From Myripristis murdjan (lineage: Eukaryota > Chordata > Actinopteri > Holocentriformes > Holocentridae), in NCBI RefSeq assembly GCF_902150065.1, contig NC_043995.1, positions 26,172,001-26,236,000 of the forward strand: 64,000 nucleotides of DNA. The letters are read 5' to 3'. Position numbers and translations under genes: made by a program. Each line of letters opens with the position of its first letter. Position 1 is the first letter of the stretch. This document shows, piece after piece, positions 12,687 to 25,179 of this stretch. The notes beneath the pieces are model-generated. The model ran no database searches and was not told where the DNA came from. It saw only the letters and a program-made list of their open reading frames with translations.

Positions 12687-15600
12687 GTAATCTGATCAAA
12701 TCAAATGACAGTGACTCTATATTAAATCTAGTGTGTTTGACACTGTTATGAACAGCACACTGAATCTTAGACCACACACACAAGTGTGTGTACATGGCAG
12801 GAAACATATGGTCACAGATATAAATAATTGCATTTCTACAGCTCTCTCTCTCTCTCTCTTTCTTTTTGTCATGTTTAATTGGCCAGCATTTTATTGTCTC
12901 TTTAAATTAATCTGGCATTTTATAATCTCTTCAGAGGCAACACAGCTCCTTGGCCCTGAGGGGACGGTAAAATCATGATCTAATACGAAAAAGAAAAAAA
13001 AAAAAAATCCAAGCATTTGCTTTCACTATTCTACACATATCAGTTCATCAGTGGATCATAGAAACTGTCTAAACCTGCCTTAAAAAAAAAAAAAAAAAAA
13101 AAACATGAATGAAATGAATGAAAACAGAATATAATATTTACAGAATTATAACATAGTTTCACATTATTATTAGTTTAACATCATTCAGCAGTTTAATAAA
13201 GGAAGCAGACCTGTCTTGACTCACCCAGTGTGTGTTGTAGTGTCAGTGTCCAAGGGCATCTGGCTGCTGTGTCTCTTTGAGAGACATGTTAAGGTTGACA
13301 GGGTTTCCCCTTTGACATGAGCTTATAGTTAACAAGAGATTTTTTTTCCTATATCAAAGACAGAGAGAGAGAGTTTTAGTTAGACAGAGAGGAGGAGGGA
13401 GGCTGAGCTGTAGGTGGCCCCACACACATGGACTACAAAAGCATAGAGCACGCTGGCCACGCCAAAACTGAAACTCCACAGCTAGTGCACTGGTGCTGAA
13501 AGACTTAATTAGATTTTTGAAACCAACATGTAGTTTCATATAGTACACTGCTGGTGTTAACTTGGAATCGAGAGGAAATGGTCTTAAATTACTCACCCAA
13601 AACAAGTGTGAAAGTTGTTCATGATTATATTTCATGTTGCATGACGAAACGCTGGGAAAGGAGAAATTTGAATACCATGAATTTGATCTTGAGAAATAAC
13701 TTAAGCACATACATGCGGTGCGATCCCTCTCTGACACACTGTCACCTATGCAGCCTGTGGTTTGTGATTTCCCATGTTTATAGGTCAGTGTCACTGAGTT
13801 CAGGCTGCAAACAAATGTGACAGGGACTTTTTATGCACACCAGAAATTATACATTTGGTTTAAGCTGTGATGAGGAAAATGTATAACTATCATATTTAGT
13901 CAAAGGTCCATCCATTGCAGCTCATTATGGCTTCCCTAAATGATGGCTGTGATTACATGTTGATGTGCTGAATTGGTTTTCTCTGCAAAATGTATTTTCT
14001 GAACTTTAGGTGTGGGACGACACCGCATGCAACGAGAAAAATCAGTCAACCAAATCTTTTAAGCAATGTTGTAAGTATAGTCAAAATTTAGAAGGTCAGA
14101 CTACTTTGAGACTGTAATTTCGAAAATGGTATTAAAGTGAAATTCCCCTTATTCTCCTTGACTTGCTGTTTGTTAGACTGACTGTTTGACTACAGGGCAA
14201 ATGGCACCAAGGCTACCTATCCGATGAAAAATGGAACTGGAGGGATGCCAGGGCTTTTGATTGCATTACTAATATGAAAGGGCATTTCCAGCTATTTTTC
14301 CGTTTTTTTTGTAAACTACTTGAAGGACAGGAGGAGATGGATTTTCTCCATCACAACCATGTCAGTCGGTCAGATATTATGGATAATCAAAGACTTAAAC
14401 ACTTGTTCTGAAAGTAATACTAAAAGTTGCACTTTGTTTTCAAGAAAGTTGTGGGAACCAGAAAGAAAGGGACGCAGTGAATCTTGATCAATTTCCATTT
14501 CACTTTCCTGTTTTTGGTTTCGTGCTCCATGGGGCGTCCCCAGCCAACCAGCCTCCAATCTCCTGGACAATATAAATGTCACCCACTTTCTCCCACCTTG
14601 TCTCTCTCTGTGTCTCTCTCTCTGTGTCAGACACAGTCACACATACAGTGTGTGCACACGATATGTGAGAGAGAGAGAGAGAGGATCAACAGGCTGTGAA
14701 TGTAGGTGCTGTGGCTTGGGTGCTGTCCCAACTCAAAACAACAAGGGAACAAACAAGGTCTTTCATTTTCCCTCTGCGTCCACCTACAGCATATAGGAAT
14801 ATAATTAAACTATTTGTAGAAAGCAAAAGTGTCGATCAGCCTTGTACTGTACTCTGAGCTGTGTGCCATATTGTTTCTAATTTCCTACTCAGACCTCCTG
14901 ATAGCAGTGGTTATCTGGTTATTGTCTGATGTTGTGAGCAGCTGAGAAATTATGCAACATGGATCTATATTAAGACTGTACAAACAAAAGTGTGCCCTAC
15001 TAGTCTCCTTTATAGGGTCCAGAAAGATGTGGACCTATTTATGGGTTTAGTTTAACATGAACTCAGCCTCATTGGTTCCCTTGTTGATCATAAGCAACTT
15101 AACGTTTAGGTATTGTATCTTACAACAAATACAGACATATGAGCAGTGTTTTTTTTTTTTTATCATATCTAAAGAATGTGTGAGAAAGTCTTGTTTCGTG
15201 ATCCTACAAAGATCTCGTGTCGAATCATTCTCTATATAAACGAGAAAATATAAGAATGGCAGGGAGAATTTGTAGCTGAATTGTCACAGTAACTCAACTT
15301 TTGCCTTGGTTTAAGCACATAGCTGCGGAAAGATAAGAGGAACTGAACTGAGAGTGAAGGGTTTCATCTTGAATCAACCCGAATTTGGTTGCTGATGAAA
15401 CCCTAACAAATACAGTTGCCACAGAAACTACAGTCCTTGGGATGGGAATCTTTGGGATGGGGTTCTTGCCTTTTTTCTTCTTGTTATTAATCAACATAAT
15501 GCTGATCTCTCTTCTTCTCTTGTAACTTTTCATGCATATCAGTTTTAGGTCTTGGGAAGATTTTGGACGGCTCTATAACAACAAAACAAATATTCCTATA

Positions 15601-17500
15601 AACTGGTTTAACATTTAAATATCCACTGCAGAAAAAGTAACCTCCAGTAAATGTTTCCCTCAGGGGTTGATCTACATCTGAATGTGCTTTAAGGGGACAG
15701 TTTTGACTGTGATATTTGTTGTAATCATGAGCCCTGTCTCCTAAAACTTCCATTCTCAATTACATTTTGAGGGGAATGTATTTTGTTGCAGATTACGTTT
15801 GTTTGCAATGAATCACAAGAAAGTTCATAATCCTTTACTCTGATGGCCGTGTAGGGACTTGCTAGGACTTTACGTCTAACCCTTTATACCTAAACCTTTC
15901 CCTAACCAAATATCTTTCATGACTGAAGGTAATGAAACTGTATAAAATGCCACCTGGCATATAGATGGTAGAAACCTATTTGTAATACATCAGAAACAAA
16001 CGTATTCTGCAACAAAAATTCCCCTTAACCTAAATTAAGAATGCAGTTTAGTTGCATGGGAACAAGAGCAGACAGACCACCTCACACTATAGTGGCTATG
16101 TAAGGCGTTAAATGATGATTAAGTGACACTTGGCCCAAAACAACAACAGTAACAATTCAGATTTTTAGGCCAATGGAAACTGAGACATTTTTACAGCAAC
16201 AAGAGAAAAAACAAATGGCACAATGGAGTCAGTTAACCAAATGAATGCCGAGAAAAGAAACCAGCCTGACAGACACATTATAGACGAGGGGAATTCAACT
16301 TCTGTTTTCTGTACTCTATTTTTTTTTTTTTTCATTTATCTTGTTTTACTCTCTATTGTTATTCCTCAGTATTTCATGGTTAACAGTTTTTAATCCTCTC
16401 CTCGCTCTGCCAAGATGTGAATTTCCGTTGTCTTGGGTGATCTTGTGAATGAGGATGTGTTCCTAAGTGACCATGCTTTGTTTTCTCAACAGGTTTGAAA
16501 AAACGTGCCGTCCACAGTTTGAACTGGTTTGTTTTTGTCTGTCAGCTTCAGATGCACCAAACACACGCAGATCAGAGAGGGAGGAACATGGATTTCACAA
16601 TCCCTGTATGCTGCCGCTCCGGTTTTTCTGGGAATCACATTTGACCTGACACAAACAGGGCTGAGTTATGAGACATTGTCAGATATGCAGCTCTGATACT
16701 GCATGTCTGCCATACAGCCTTGGTTACAGCAACCACATCAACAAACTTAGAGTTGCTGGTGTTAACTGTTCTGTTTATTCCCGTGTGTTTTGCTATCGCT
16801 GCTTCCAGTGGCGTAAAACACATCACATCCTGTGTATGGAGGGTTTTTCCCAGGAAAAAACAACTAGACACTGGCTGTTTAGAACAGGAAAGCAAAAGTT
16901 TTCATGAACTGGAATTTTTTGGTTAAAACATTGTTAGGTTATATTAACTGGTTATAAAGAGTGGCAAAAAGTACATATGTTTACTTTTGCTTAAACCCGC
17001 TCTTCCCTTTATAAACGTCATCACTTTTATTTGTCACTAATTACCTTGAACTTGGCCACAGCCATTTTAGACTTTCTTCAGATCAAAAGTGTTTCTGTGC
17101 AGAACTGTCAGTGGATATAAATGTTTAGTCACTGTAAAGAAAGCACAGATTTGTGTGGCATCTTATGTTATGCATCTTATGTGAACAGGTTGTCTTCTGT
17201 CAGCAACGGCATCATGGGAATTCCCCATCACTGTTGCTGGCTTGATGTGGGCGGATCCTCCCCCACAGGGGGTTGTTATTTTCACCAAGGTGTCTCACCT
17301 TGGTCCCTTGGACAGAAAGTGATAGGGATTTTGGTGGATGATAATTTTATCGAAACAAGGTTGCGGCTGGCTTCTGGAACTGGTTTACAGTGTTTGAAAA
17401 AAACCCTGATGGAGAATCTTAGCCTGTTGTTCTGCGAGTGGAAAAAAGTGGTTGGTGCATAAAATAAGACACACAGAAACTTCAGAAAAGAATGCTCTCA
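11890..17500. other. Intergenic region between TNF-N and ApoM
   Basis: It holds the TNF-N leader and promoter (about 11,890-12,100, with a CA run at about 11,894-11,920), long poly(A) tracts (about 13,084-13,103 and others) and AT-rich unique DNA. No coding exon was recognised on either strand. Open frames at 13,354-13,820 and 16,467-16,926 are short, overlap on both strands and resemble nothing known. Confidence 0.6.
12648..12683. repeat. Long poly(A) tract, 36 bases
   Basis: Uninterrupted A run, possibly the tail of an old retroposed element, although no body is recognisable 5' of it. Confidence 0.9.
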
Positions 17501-17523
17501 TAAATATTTTAGAATGAAAGTGA

Positions 17524-17529
17524 TTTAAT
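17524..17529 (-). terminator. apom: Possible polyadenylation signal of ApoM
   Basis: ATTAAA on the minus strand, about 110 bases past the stop codon. It is a common variant hexamer; no AATAAA is closer. Confidence 0.35.
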
Positions 17530-17639
17530 GTTTTCTCCTTGTTCTCCATGTGAACTGCGACATGGGACGAACATGATTAAACATTTCTGTGGAACTGCAC
17601 AGGGTTTGTGGTAAACCCTCACAGGAGGCTTTCACAAGT

Positions 17640-19722
17640 TTACTGACTCATTTTATGCTCATCATCCAAAAAAGGCTCCATGTCCACTGCAGCACCCTGA
17701 AATTATTTGTGAAGAAGAGAGAGAGAGAGTTGTAAATACATTCAACCTGTGCAGGCTGATTAAAAAGATGGAAATAGCATCAAAATGACACTAAAAGTAA
17801 CATTTAATAACTGTGCCTACCTCAGTGTGTTTATCTAATGGCATAACTCTGTAAAAACACACAACAGTTAAATGGTGCACAATGAACATCAATAAAACAA
17901 ACAGGACACATGCTCACATGTCATTTATTAATCACAATCATCTCTACACGATTATAATGTAAGATATCGTAAAGACAAACCTTTTGTTTGAGGTAGTTTG
18001 ACAAATGCTGTCAAATTATTACAAGCTGAATTTTCCTGAAATGCTGCCACCACCGTGGGGTCCACATCACTCTGACGAGCTGTGGTCAAAGTCAATGGAC
18101 CAAAAAAAAAAAAAAAAAAAAAGTAAATAATCAGTTACTTTCAAACCATCACAACAATTACTTAGAAGATATTTAAAGGAATAGTTCACCCCAATTTCAT
18201 TCATTAGCCTATCTGCTCAAACCCATGCCAGTAGAAGCTCCAAAAACCACACGTCTTTTTATAGCTCCAAAAAAGGTATGAAATGTCCATAAAAATTCAC
18301 AATACATGTGTATTATCTCCCACAGACTCTTGCGGTTGTTGGGTTACCATGGTAACAACCTGAGATAATGGGGTCAAAACGAGACTTTTGTATTACATTT
18401 GGCAGAGCTGTAAAACTAGCACTGGGATAAGGAGATGGTGGTTTAAATTTCATCTTGGGGTGAACTGCTCCTTTAATTACAACGGCTGACCATAGAGCAA
18501 GTGTCTGCTGAGGGAGTCCACTGCCTCTGTCTCACTGCGTGGGGGCTCTATTTCCTGGAGAATGATGCATTGTGGGCAGCCGACCCACTTGCCGCTCCAG
18601 ATCAGCGTCCGCCTCGTCGGCCTTCCTGCCACAAACAGCAGCAAACCACAGCAGCAGCAGTCAGCAAGAGACACCTGACCTGAGCAGGTGTGCATGACAT
18701 TAAAAAACTTATTATGCACCAAATAAGTATACAGGAATGTCTGTCTGTGTGTGAGTATGTGTATGCGTGTGTGTGTGTGTTCAGGTTACACCATCAAGAT
18801 ATTCGCACCTGGCCCTTACTACCGTACTCTGAATCTTAATTTCTAACTTTTCATGTTTCTTTTAAACGGCTCTTTTAGGTTGCTGATTCACCTTCGTTAG
18901 GCTGCTTTATGCTGTTTTGTTTCCTGTTTTATGGATGCATGTTTTTGTCTCACATGTTTAAGGAGCTTACCGCAGCAAATTCCTCACAACTGTCAAGTAG
19001 AAGTTTCACTCCGCCCAATTTCAAGTCATCAAAACAAAACCACTGCTTTTAGCAGAACTAATGTGGACGTCTCTGGGGAAGTCTCTGAAAGTTTATTCAG
19101 CGTTCAGCATAGTGGAATGAATTGAACCCGATAGCTGGGTAAACGCTAGGAAAAATTAAAGACTGCTTGGTTCAGGAAAAGATTTAGCAGAACCATGAGG
19201 TATATATGTTTTGTAGATATTAGGCTGAACGTGCAGAATCATTGGCATGGTCCTTGAAAGGCCCTGGAATCGTCACCTTCTCCCAAGACAAAGCGGTCTC
19301 AGGCTAAGAGTGATTCAGAAACCTCTAAGGAGTGTTTCGAGGCACCTCAGGACTTATGAGAGGGCAGCTTGTAGGCGAGTGACCTGGACACGGGGTTCAG
19401 TCTGGCTCAGGTCAAACAAGTGACATGGGGCCGCTCTCCAGTGGCTCCACCACCTGCAGCAGGACAAGTGGGGTCCAGGTGCAGTGCCAGTCGGGTGGCA
19501 GGCTGGGATGGAGCGGAGGCCCTGGTAGACTGGACCTTGGCTGTGGAAACTGGCTCTCGGTAACTGGGACACCACAAGAAGGAAGGAGCTGGTGCGGGAG
19601 GTCGAGCGATGCCACTCAGATACAGCTGGGCTCAGGTCTGTGCACTTTGTCGGCTCTTGACCCAGATTTCTGATTTTGGACTCACACCCATTTTCCCCCG
19701 CTGAGTGGCAAGTAGTGGGCAA

Positions 19723-19761
<39 letters not shown>

Positions 19762-21253
19762 GAGTTACCGTTACCATCATCACGCTATGATATTTACCTT
19801 CCACTTCCAAGTCATCTCTCTCTGGACGTACGTAATAGGTCCATGTCTGTTTTAAGCACAAATCTCCTCTAAAACCAGGCGAAACCAAACAAAATAGATC
19901 ATTAAATTGTTTTACATATTTCAAAGGCAAGGCAAGACAAATGTCGAATCTATGGTTGAATATTGACGATATATTATCATCATCAGGTGATAAAAAAACC
20001 TGACGACGATTCCATGTTTTTTGTCTATTGAGTGTAAATTTCATTTGACATTTAGCCAATATTTGCAGAATATTTGCTACTCTATGTTAACACATTCTGC
20101 CACTTTTAGTCAAATAATTGGTCAAATCCAATAGATCAATTCAAATTTGGTTTGACTGGTATTGAGACATCACTACCTTCACCGTTAGTTATTGCCCAAT
20201 CACATCCGTTACAGTAAACTGATCACGTCTAAAACAAGCCATCAATATGAAACTCAAATATTTATAGGCAGTTAAACATTAATTGATAAAACACAAAGCA
20301 AATAACGTCTGTACACTGATTTTCACCACGTAGTCAAACACACAGGTTTCAAACATCATCTTACAAATACATCCTGTATATTTTTTTTTGTCTTACACAC
20401 GCATGTCAGCGGTCATCTGCAGTGTGTCTTTGACTGAGGTCTCCTCCACGCTAAACACAGAGCTGTCCATCCCTCTGAACATGTGGATGTCAGCGTCTCT
20501 AAAACCAACTGCTGCTATAAAGTACCATTTCCCCAGATACTGAAACACACACACACACACACACAAAGACACAAAGGTTGAGATAGGATAACAGAGCGGG
20601 AGTGACAAAGTTGTTAAAAAAAAAAAAACATTTTATCTTGAGGTGTTAACCTACATCTTGTAACTAATATGGAGAGAACAGAGGGCGGGTGGAAGTGGGT
20701 GCTATTGACACGTCTGAAAATTCGTTATGACACCTCCACAATTCCATCTGATTTTGGAAAGTTGATTTCAGTGGTCTTACTGGAGCGTTTCGTCAACAGG
20801 AACCCCTCAGTCATTTACATTGTAGGCATTTATTTTCCAGTTATGCTTAACCATCGAAAAAGTCAGGCGGCCTTAAATTCATGAGTCATCAATGTTAAAG
20901 CCAAGCATTATGGGGAAAAATAACAGCAGCTGCACAGTAGAATAAGTTTTTAAAAAAATATCAACTATGTAGTCTCTTACTCTTGTGGCAGATTTGCTTG
21001 GTATGGTTCTCATTCACAGCTCTGATTTGAGTAAAACATGAGATTAAACTCCTCTCTTCTCTCTTTTTGCCTGGCACTGCACCACAACCGCACGTTCACG
21101 ACGCCACCGGAGAAACTAAACGTCCATCGATTGTCTCACCTGTTGAGTGTTGAGACTGTTGGCAGGCAACAGGTCAGGAGCGGGACAAGGAACGAGCGCC
21201 TGATGCACCAAACCATACACACACAGGAGGAATGACCACAGTTTATCCAACAT
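17640..21253 (-). CDS. apom: Apolipoprotein M
   Basis: A secreted lipocalin carried on lipoprotein particles; in mammals it binds sphingosine-1-phosphate. Six exons on the minus strand: 21140-21253 (38 codons, MLDKLWSFLL start with hydrophobic retained signal anchor), 20397-20539, 19798-19868, 18491-18625, 17981-18079 and a short last exon ending at 17640. Phases agree (0, 2, 1, 1, 1). Exon 2 opens with YLGKWYFIAAV, the lipocalin G-x-W motif. Exon 3 encodes LKQTWTYYVRPERDDLE, exon 4 LIWSGKWVGCPQC and exon 5 ARQSDVDPTVVAAF, all characteristic of fish ApoM. With the acceptor at 17687/17686 the protein has 202 residues; an alternative acceptor ten bases upstream (exon start 17696, stop at 17662) would give 198 with a different tail. 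The exon 4 donor is GTCAGC, which is weak. ApoM faces away from BAG6, as in mammals. Confidence 0.93.
18173..18476. mobile_element. MITE-like inverted-repeat element in ApoM intron 4
   Basis: Terminal inverted repeats of about 22 bases: the left end begins TTAAAGGAATAGTTCACCCC and the right end is its complement with two mismatches (18455-18476). The roughly 300-base body has no coding capacity. The 'AAAGGAATAGTTCACCC' end is typical of small non-autonomous DNA transposons common in fish. The target duplication cannot be resolved. It fills most of intron 4 and ends only 12 bases from the exon 4 donor GT. Confidence 0.75.
19230..19690 (+). mobile_element. LINE fragment (non-LTR retrotransposon) in ApoM intron 3
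   Basis: Reading plus, about 19,430-19,680 translates in shifting frames to pieces such as GPLSSGSTTCSR, GGPGRLDLGCGNWL and GAGAGGRAMPLRY. These match my memory of the region just before and into the endonuclease domain of a widespread teleost LINE. Frameshifts and the absence of reverse transcriptase mark it as a short dead fragment. The 5' limit is approximate and the clade is not assigned. Confidence 0.6.
19727..19758. repeat. (GT)n microsatellite in ApoM intron 3
   Basis: About 15 GT units immediately 3' of the LINE fragment and about 40 bases from exon 3. Confidence 0.95.
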
Positions 21254-21259
21254 GACTGT

Positions 21260-22900
21260 GAAGTGTTAGCGTCAGTCGTTGGAAGTGAACCCGACTGAAA
21301 TGACACTTTTGGGAGTTGTTTACTGTTCCAGCATGTCACTTTTAAAGAGTATGAATCCATGTGAATCATTAACCAGAGAGGCTGATGCACGGCCCTTGAT
21401 CTTTGTGGGCGTTTGGTGATATTTGATGGGTCTCTTGGTCTCTCTTTCTGTCAGGACACAGTTTTGGGGGGAAAAAAATTAAAATGAACAAATTAACCTG
21501 TGTGTTCAAAACAGAAACAGGAAGCTCACGGCACCACATTATTCAAACCACTGACCAAAACTCACAAATGTGCTTCATAAGGTTACAGCTGGCATTTGTA
21601 TAACGTGGTCATGGGTTAATAATTATTGTGTTCTTCCTCCCACGGGTTGTATTCACCTTTTAGGTCAACACTGTAACCTATGCAGCATATCCCAGCCCAG
21701 GATACAAACTCAAACTCGGTTTAACATCTGCCTAGCTATCAAGTGTTTACTGTTGACTCATACAGCCCCCAGTCAACAGAAATCCTCCATGTAGACCAAA
21801 CAGGAGCTGCTGAGTTTCTTTACCCACTGCAACCTACAGCATATTTGTAATAGGTCATGAACACTGCTGAGTTAAAGAGACCCTGACCAAAAAGTACTTG
21901 TGAAAACAAAAATTAGTTATCATCAGCTCAAGATTTGGGCATGTGATTGTTTTTAAAATCACATTAATTAAGCTAAAATGAATTGTGAAGGTCCGCATAT
22001 ACACATTACTCTTATGTTTTAAAGTAAAACTTCAAATCCACCTTAAGTAATGTCTGAAAACATCTAGCCTAAAAGTGACAAAGAAAAATTTAGTAGGTGG
22101 AGAGTGAACACAGGTGCTCTTCAGATTAATTATTGGTTATTGTAACATCATACAAACCATTGTATTTAAAAAGTTTAATCTGTACAAAATTTGACTCCAG
22201 GATATTAATTAGCATTGAAAAATATGACGTCAACACCAACCCTGACATCACCGGCTCCCAGTTAAAGGCAGATTTGACTTGAAGGTGCTTTTACTAACAT
22301 ATGAATTGCTATGGGAGCTTGCACCTCCACATTTATTGGATCTCATAATCCCTTATGGCATGCTGCTAGAATGACCATAGAGTGGGGAAAATATCAGCAG
22401 GCAGCAGAGGTTTTCTTTTCTTTTCTTTTTCTATAGAGCACTTTATCCACTGAACCAACTTCCTCTTGTGATTAGGAAAGCTAATCCAAACTCAAATCCT
22501 ACTTATTTGCTTATTCTTACAGTGAGGCCCACCATGGTGCAGCCTGGCACCATCACAGTCTCTTTTTTGTTTCATGGCTTTTACTAAGTTTATATTTAGA
22601 AGTCTGCAGGTGTAGGGACGGCCTCCTGACTGTTGCATGTCTACTCTCACTCTCTGTCTGTCTGTTTCAAAATGTGCATGGCTGAGTGGGGTGAGTCGAG
22701 TGTGTTGAGGTTGTAATTTTGTGTTTGCATGGCTCTGACCTCTCCAAATAAACTTCCACACTTCTAGCGGCCGATAATTCCACCTAACTTGGGCGTTCCA
22801 CATTTTTCATATCTAAAGTGTTTCCATTAACATGTGTGAACTAACTCAAACTGTGAGTACATATGAGTATTTAATTACCGCAAAGCAACTTCAGATTTGT
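21260..22900. other. apom: ApoM upstream region
   Basis: No coding exon was seen. The first 900 bases are recognisably homologous to 25,010-25,720 (for example the block around CCAGCATGTCACTTT at about 21,330 and about 25,080, and the block around TTTAAAATCACA). This shows they are the duplicated 5' flank of ApoM. No clear TATA box was found. Confidence 0.6.
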
Positions 22901-23487
22901 GCTGCCTTCATGCAGGTTAAGTGAATAGGTCAGCAGCGGCATCATGGGAATTCTCCCTGGTTTGTGTTGGGTTGATGTGGGTGGATCCTCTCGATTAAAA
23001 GCTATTCTGCTTTAAGGTTAAACTCTTGCAGGGGTTCCCACAGGTTAACCAACTCATTAGTGTTTATGGTCATCCAGGGCAGGCTCCCCCGCTGCTGCAC
23101 AACCCTGCATAATCTGTGGAGATGAATGAGGCTGTATTATAATGAAGTTTAAAATAAACAGGTTAAGTTAGAGATGGAAATCATGCCTCCCTCTGTGATA
23201 ATATCTAGGTGCAGGGATCTATAAATGCAAATATATTTGTCAAATGGTGAATACCCCCACCCCCTCAAAACAACAACAGCAACAACAAAAAAAAAAAACA
23301 ACATCAACAAAAAACATCTTGGTATTCAAAAGCAGAATCTAATCTCATCGGGGAATTACAATTTCTTCATCTAAAAGACAAATCTGTTTTGGGGTTGACC
23401 TCATAAATGTCGTACAGTTATGATCTGAAATGCTGCCACCACAGTGCAGTCTACGTGACTCACAGGAGCTTCAGTGAAAAGCAACTG

Positions 23488-23518
23488 ACAAAAAAAAAAA
23501 AAAAAAAAAAAAAAAAAA
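23488..23518. repeat. Poly(A) tract inside the ApoM relic
   Basis: About 30 A residues. A shorter A run sits in the same place beside ApoM exon 5 at about 18,101-18,122, so it predates the duplication. Confidence 0.85.
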
Positions 23519-24099
23519 CGAATATTGCGTCTGTTATGTTTTACATCATCACAATACAGTATCTGTTGCACCATCAGAATTAACACTTAAGTAAATAAAG
23601 TGGTTATTCTGATGGTGAAGATATTTAAATGTTCGCCACAAAATGAAACTAACTCAGTCGTTATCTACTCACATTCATTTCAGGGGAAACTCCATTGACA
23701 TTTTAGGAACCCATCAGATTTCTCCGGCTAACACGTGCAGCCCCAAAGTAGAGGCGCAGAAGGGTTTTGTAGGCAGAAGGTTGTACTGTGGGTGGAAAAT
23801 CCATCATTTATCTTATTTAACTTCAATATTTTGCTCAGTGATGATGCCCTGGTTGTTTGCACCATGCAGGGCTCTAGCAGAAGACACTGCTTACTTGTTC
23901 AGTATTTGGTCTGCACATTCATGATCCCATGTCAGCTGGCCCTTTTTGCAGTTTTGTGTTACGCACCTTTAATATCACATGATGCTCTAAATGAGCTTTG
24001 TGATCTTTCTGAAGAAACATAGAATACTTCTTTTTCTTTCATTTCTCTTTTTCAGTTTGTAAGGATTTGAGGATGTTGTGTCTATTCCCATGTGATGTT

Positions 24100-24113
24100 T
24101 TGTGTGTGTGTGT

Positions 24114-24145
<32 letters not shown>
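24100..24145. repeat. (TG)n microsatellite
   Basis: Nearly uninterrupted TG repeat just downstream (minus sense) of the exon-2-like block of the ApoM relic. The intact gene has no comparable tract at that place. Confidence 0.95.
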
Positions 24146-25179
24146 CCATCCCGTCAGTGTGTCTCACATGCAGGCAGCTGCATGGGGTCATCCTCAGAGT
24201 GTCGCTGACTCAGGTCTGCTCCACAGTTAACACACAGCCGTCCATCTCACGGAGCATGTGGACGTCAACATGTCAGAAACCAGACTGCTGCTATTAAGCG
24301 CAGTTTCCCTAGATACTCAAACACAGAGAGGCAAAGATAAAGGCTGCGGTGGAATAACAGAGAGGGAGTGAGAATGACATATGAAAGGGAATTTTTATAC
24401 TTAAAGATATAAGAGATAGAAGCCCACGAGTTACACGAAAGACCACTCATGTGGAAAGAGACCAGGGAAAGTTTTCGTGCATTAGCTCATGATTAACCAT
24501 AATTAAAGTATTTAGTCAGCACGAATTCCCTAATAATTTAATTGCAGGCGTTTACCAGACACATTTAACCACCAGTTTCTTACATGTCCAACACTAAAAT
24601 AGCCTCAAATTCATGTATCACCGAAGATTCAATCAGGCAATGCAGGTTAAAACAGCAAGACTTGCATGGTGAAATAGATTGTAAATAAAAATAAATTTCT
24701 GTTTCACAATTAACTGCAAAAGCTATTCAAACTTGACATTGCTTTCATTCACGACTGATTTGGGTAACGAAAGGTTAAACTGATGGTCTTTCACATAGAG
24801 GTTTGTCTGAGCATCCTCTCAGTCTTGCCAGGCGCTGCACATTCATAACAGAAACAGAAAAGCTAAATGTCATCTTGCGTCTCACCTTTTCAACGAGATT
24901 TCTGTCATGCAGGTGGTCAGACCTCATGTAGAGTAAGAAAATCTGATAGACTGCACCGAGCAAACAGAGAAAAAATGACAACAAATTGTCCGTTATGACT
25001 GTGCGCCAGGTGCTGGAAATGAACCTGTGTCAGATGTCTATCAACTGATAGGACACTTTCTGGATTTGTGTACTCTTCCAGCATGTCACTTTACAGACTG
25101 TGGGTGCAGGTAAATCATCAACCACCAGGGCAGATGCAAGGCCTTTGATCTTTGTTGGTGTCTCTATCCTTTACTGCCA

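Larger units (their letters stand above)
22920..25170 (-). pseudogene. apom: Decayed tandem duplicate of ApoM
   Basis: A second, broken copy in the same orientation. An exon-1-like block at 24886-24996 keeps the donor and 37 open codons (LLSFFLCLLGAVYQ), but its start codon has become ATA. An exon-2-like block at about 24,172-24,315 begins YLGKLRLIAAVWF, then a small deletion shifts the frame into a stop. An exon-5-like block lies at about 23,430-23,480 and shares the GTGGTGGCAGCATTTCAG core and the neighbouring poly(A) tract with the intact gene. The ApoM 3' flank (GGCATCATGGGAATTC) recurs at about 22,940. Exons 3 and 4 were not found. The 5' flank is also duplicated, so this is a segmental DNA duplication, not a retrocopy. 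It is unlikely to make ApoM. Confidence 0.85.

Noticed and set aside
13354-13820. Overlapping open frames of 146 and 88 codons on opposite strands
   Set aside because: No domain, splice context or family resemblance; composition is that of ordinary intergenic DNA.
19354-19722. 122-codon minus-strand open frame in ApoM intron 3
   Set aside because: It is antisense to a LINE fragment and not a host gene.
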